Source: an uncultured Calothrix sp.
GTDB lineage: Bacteria > Cyanobacteriota > Cyanobacteriia > Cyanobacteriales > Nostocaceae
Assembly (NCBI GenBank): GCA_937884685.1
Contig: CAKZYM010000932.1
Coordinates: 1 to 7,422 of the forward strand
Direction of reading: 5' to 3'
DNA: 7,422 nt
The notes beneath the pieces are model-generated. The model did not search any database, was not told where the DNA came from, and saw only the letters and a program-made list of their open reading frames with translations. Both the position numbers and the translations under genes were made by a program. Below, one piece after another: positions 5,640 through 7,422 of this stretch (position 1 is the first letter of the stretch; each line of letters begins with the position of its first letter).

Positions 5640-5656
5640 TACAAGAAAGTCTTGTA
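5640..5656. repeat. Perfect 7-bp hairpin
   Basis: TACAAGA (5640-5646) and TCTTGTA (5650-5656) surround a 3-nt loop. The hairpin overlaps the first bases of the next heptamer array. There is no adjacent T-run on either strand, so it is not a standard terminator. It could be an operator or a repeat remnant. Confidence 0.5.
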
Positions 5657-5696
5657 ACTCCTAACTCCTCACTCCTAACTCCTAACTGCTCACTGT
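5655..5696. repeat. STRR heptamer array, unit TAACTCC
   Basis: Six units (TAACTCC, TAACTCC, TCACTCC, TAACTCC, TAACTGC, TCACTGT) lie in the divergent tldD/DUF2079 intergenic region. Confidence 0.9.
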
Positions 5697-5705
5697 AAAA
5701 CCACT

Positions 5706-5711
5706 TATAAT
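5706..5711 (+). promoter_or_regulatory. Candidate -10 box (TATAAT) for the DUF2079 gene
   Basis: An exact TATAAT lies 64 bp before the TTG start. The hexamer 17 bp upstream (TAACTG, in the heptamer array) is a poor -35 match, so this is a weak call in AT-rich DNA. Just downstream, TTTTCA (5713-5718) can pair with TGAAAA (5722-5727), and CACTTA (5702-5707) with TAAGTG (5731-5736). Confidence 0.3.
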
Positions 5712-5762
5712 ATTTTCATCTTGAAAAATGTAAGTGAATTTTTCTATCTTCTTCAGGAAAAT

Positions 5763-5767
5763 GAGGT
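5763..5767 (+). promoter_or_regulatory. Shine-Dalgarno GAGGT for the TTG start at 5776
   Basis: GAGGT, with AGGA a few bases upstream, ends 8 nt before the TTG, a suitable spacing. It decides the start of the DUF2079 gene, because the only in-frame codon between the upstream stop TGA (5770-5772) and the TTG is CAA. It is the only convincing Shine-Dalgarno sequence in the window. Confidence 0.65.
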
Positions 5768-5775
5768 AGTGACAA

Positions 5776-7416
5776 TTGCAGGAAACTATATCTAAAGTTC
5801 GTAATTCAAAACCTAGTTCATCAAATTTCTTTACTTTTATTCAACCTATTCTTCCTATTGCATGTGTCTTTTTTGTTATATGTCTTGTACTGATATTAAA
5901 TAGATATTTTAGCTTTTATGCATCTTTTGACCAAGGTATTTTTAATCAAGTTTTTTGGAATAATATCCACGGTCGCTTTTTTCAAAGTTCTTTATCTTCA
6001 AGTCTTTCAACTAATGTTGTTCATGCAAATGAAATCCCTACGGTTTATTATCATCGGCTAGGTCAACACTTTACGCCAGCTTTGTTACTTTGGGCACCTA
6101 TATATGCACTATTCCCCAATGCGGCGACTTTAGCAGTGCTGTTAGTCACGCTGATAACTGCTGGTGGTTTGATGCTTTATGTACTGGCACGTCAATACTT
6201 AGAACCTCGATTAGCAGTGATGATTACTGGTAGTTACTACGCTGCAAATGCTGTAATTGGGCCGACACTATGTAATTTTCACGATATCAGCCAAATTCCG
6301 CTGTTTATTTTTACTTTGCTTCTAGCAATGGAGAAACGGTGGTGGTGGCTATTTTGGTTGATGGCTGGATTAACAGTTATAGTCCGGGAAGATGCAGGGG
6401 TTAGTTTGTTCGGGGTCGGGGTTTACATGGTTTTGAGCAAACGCTTTCCCCGCAATGGTTTAGCGGTTTGTATCTTTAGCTTTGGGTACATGCTGCTGCT
6501 TACTAATTTAATTATGCCGTTGTTTTCCGATGATATTTCTAAACGGTTTATGTTGGAAAGATTTGGACAATATGTCGATGGGGAGGAAGCTACGACCTTA
6601 GATGTTATTTGGGGAATACTCAGCAACCCGTTTCGATTGGTCGTAGAATTAGTGACCCCGGTAGATAGAACAATTCGGTATTTACTCGGTCAGTGTTTAC
6701 CTTTCGCTTTTATACCTGCAATTGCTCCAGCTTCTTGGGGTATTGCCGGATTTCCTTTATTGAAACTGCTTTTAGGTAAAGGTGATTCGGTACTAGCAAT
6801 TAATATCAGATATGCATTAAGTGTAGTTCCAGGGTTGTGTTATGGTGCAGTACTTTGGTGGTCAAAACACCCTAAAGCATTTAAACCATCATTTCGTCGC
6901 TTCTGGATATTTTGTATTAGTTTATCTTTAATCTTTAGTTTTACATCAAATCCAAATCGTACCTTTTACTTTGCTGTACCCGACTCAATTCAGCCTTGGG
7001 TACATGTATCTTTACCCCAACAGTGGAATCATGTAAACAAAGGGATTCGTCCTTTATTAGCGCAAATCCCATCAGATGCGAGCGTATCTGCAACCACCTA
7101 CCTCGTACCTCACCTTTCTAATCGTCGCGAAATTCTCCGCTTACCAATGCTGGAATTACGAAACGATGATAAGGAAGTAGTGAAAATGGATTATGCAATT
7201 GCTGACTTATGGAGATTGCAACAGTATGCACCAGCATTTAAAGATGACCGTGGATTATTAGCAGAATACGTGAATTTAATAGAAAAAATCACTAATAATC
7301 AAGAATATGGAATTATCGATTTCAAAGATGGCGTAATTTTGTTGAAAAAAGCAGCAATTTCTAACGATAAAGCTGTTGAAAATTGGGTAAGGTTTCGGGA
7401 AGGAGTTAAGAGTTAG
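5776..7416 (+). CDS. DUF2079 family polytopic membrane protein
   Basis: This 546-residue integral membrane protein belongs to DUF2079, whose biochemical role is not established. The general layout (an acidic motif after the first transmembrane helix, many helices, then a soluble tail) resembles GT-C glycosyltransferases, but that is inference. Hydrophobic segments occur near residues 24-48, 100-139, 143-163, 172-185, 189-203, 208-221, 228-250, 308-334, 346-361 and 374-390. Family marks are ASFDQGIFNQVFWN (49-62, Asp52), LGQHFTPALLLWAPIYALFP (95-114), NFHD (167-170), VREDAG (203-208), and a C-terminal domain with IPSDASVSATTYLVPHLSNRREI (431-453). The start is TTG, supported by GAGGT upstream; the next in-frame ATG would remove the first helix and the Asp52 motif. 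The last codons and the TAG lie inside a heptamer repeat, so the C-terminus (GVKS) is repeat-encoded. It is divergent from tldD. Confidence 0.9.
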   Translation: MQETISKVRNSKPSSSNFFTFIQPILPIACVFFVICLVLILNRYFSFYASFDQGIFNQVFWNNIHGRFFQSSLSSSLSTNVVHANEIPTVYYHRLGQHFTPALLLWAPIYALFPNAATLAVLLVTLITAGGLMLYVLARQYLEPRLAVMITGSYYAANAVIGPTLCNFHDISQIPLFIFTLLLAMEKRWWWLFWLMAGLTVIVREDAGVSLFGVGVYMVLSKRFPRNGLAVCIFSFGYMLLLTNLIMPLFSDDISKRFMLERFGQYVDGEEATTLDVIWGILSNPFRLVVELVTPVDRTIRYLLGQCLPFAFIPAIAPASWGIAGFPLLKLLLGKGDSVLAINIRYALSVVPGLCYGAVLWWSKHPKAFKPSFRRFWIFCISLSLIFSFTSNPNRTFYFAVPDSIQPWVHVSLPQQWNHVNKGIRPLLAQIPSDASVSATTYLVPHLSNRREILRLPMLELRNDDKEVVKMDYAIADLWRLQQYAPAFKDDRGLLAEYVNLIEKITNNQEYGIIDFKDGVILLKKAAISNDKAVENWVRFREGVKS

Positions 7417-7422
7417 GAGTTA
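7403..7422. repeat. STRR heptamer array, unit GAGTTAG (inverted TAACTCC class)
   Basis: GAGTTAA, GAGTTAG and a partial GAGTTA run to the window edge and probably continue beyond it. The array overlaps the final four codons and the stop of the DUF2079 gene and is inverted relative to 5655-5696. Confidence 0.8.

Noticed and set aside
6423..6626. 67-residue minus-strand frame opposite the DUF2079 gene
   Set aside because: It is antisense to membrane-helix coding DNA and has no recognisable domain.

Overview
The window looks like chromosomal DNA from a filamentous, probably heterocyst-forming (Nostocales-type) cyanobacterium. The signs are AT-rich genes, short tandem heptanucleotide repeats (STRRs) at most gene junctions, one HIP1 octamer (GCGATCGC), several palindromic intergenic repeats of cyanobacterial style, and a gene set (SUMT next to uroporphyrinogen-III synthase, Uma2/DUF820, TldD, DUF2079) typical of that group. 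The assignment rests on pattern recognition, not on a database search.

Layout. Positions 1-2183 (+) carry a small membrane-anchored TPR protein, then cobA (SUMT) and hemD only 24 bp apart. HemD makes uroporphyrinogen III and CobA methylates it to precorrin-2, so this pair sits at the branch of tetrapyrrole synthesis towards siroheme and cobalamin. Positions 2184-2625 are non-coding and repeat-rich. They hold a 170-bp MITE-like element with 12-bp perfect terminal inverted repeats and a flush, 10/11-matching target-site duplication, apparently inserted into a pre-existing hairpin repeat. Positions 2626-3207 (+) are coaE, the last step of coenzyme A synthesis. Positions 3296-3973 (-) are a Uma2-family PD-(D/E)XK protein, convergent with coaE. 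Positions 4132-5529 (-) are tldD, a zinc metalloprotease subunit. Positions 5776-7416 (+) are a DUF2079 polytopic membrane protein, divergent from tldD, with an inferred TTG start behind a good Shine-Dalgarno sequence.

Most of the genes are ordinary housekeeping genes, and I do not see a clearly new multi-gene system (no defence island, BGC, CRISPR or phage module). The unusual content is in the repeats. Heptamer arrays of two sequence classes (TAACTCC and ATTGGTA) bracket single genes like cassette borders. One array supplies the last codons and stop of the DUF2079 gene, and a heptamer relic lies in frame inside hemD. The tldD/DUF2079 divergent region contains a pure-purine tract that fits the G-quadruplex consensus. 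CobA carries an Asp-to-Gly change in its N-terminal glycine-rich signature.
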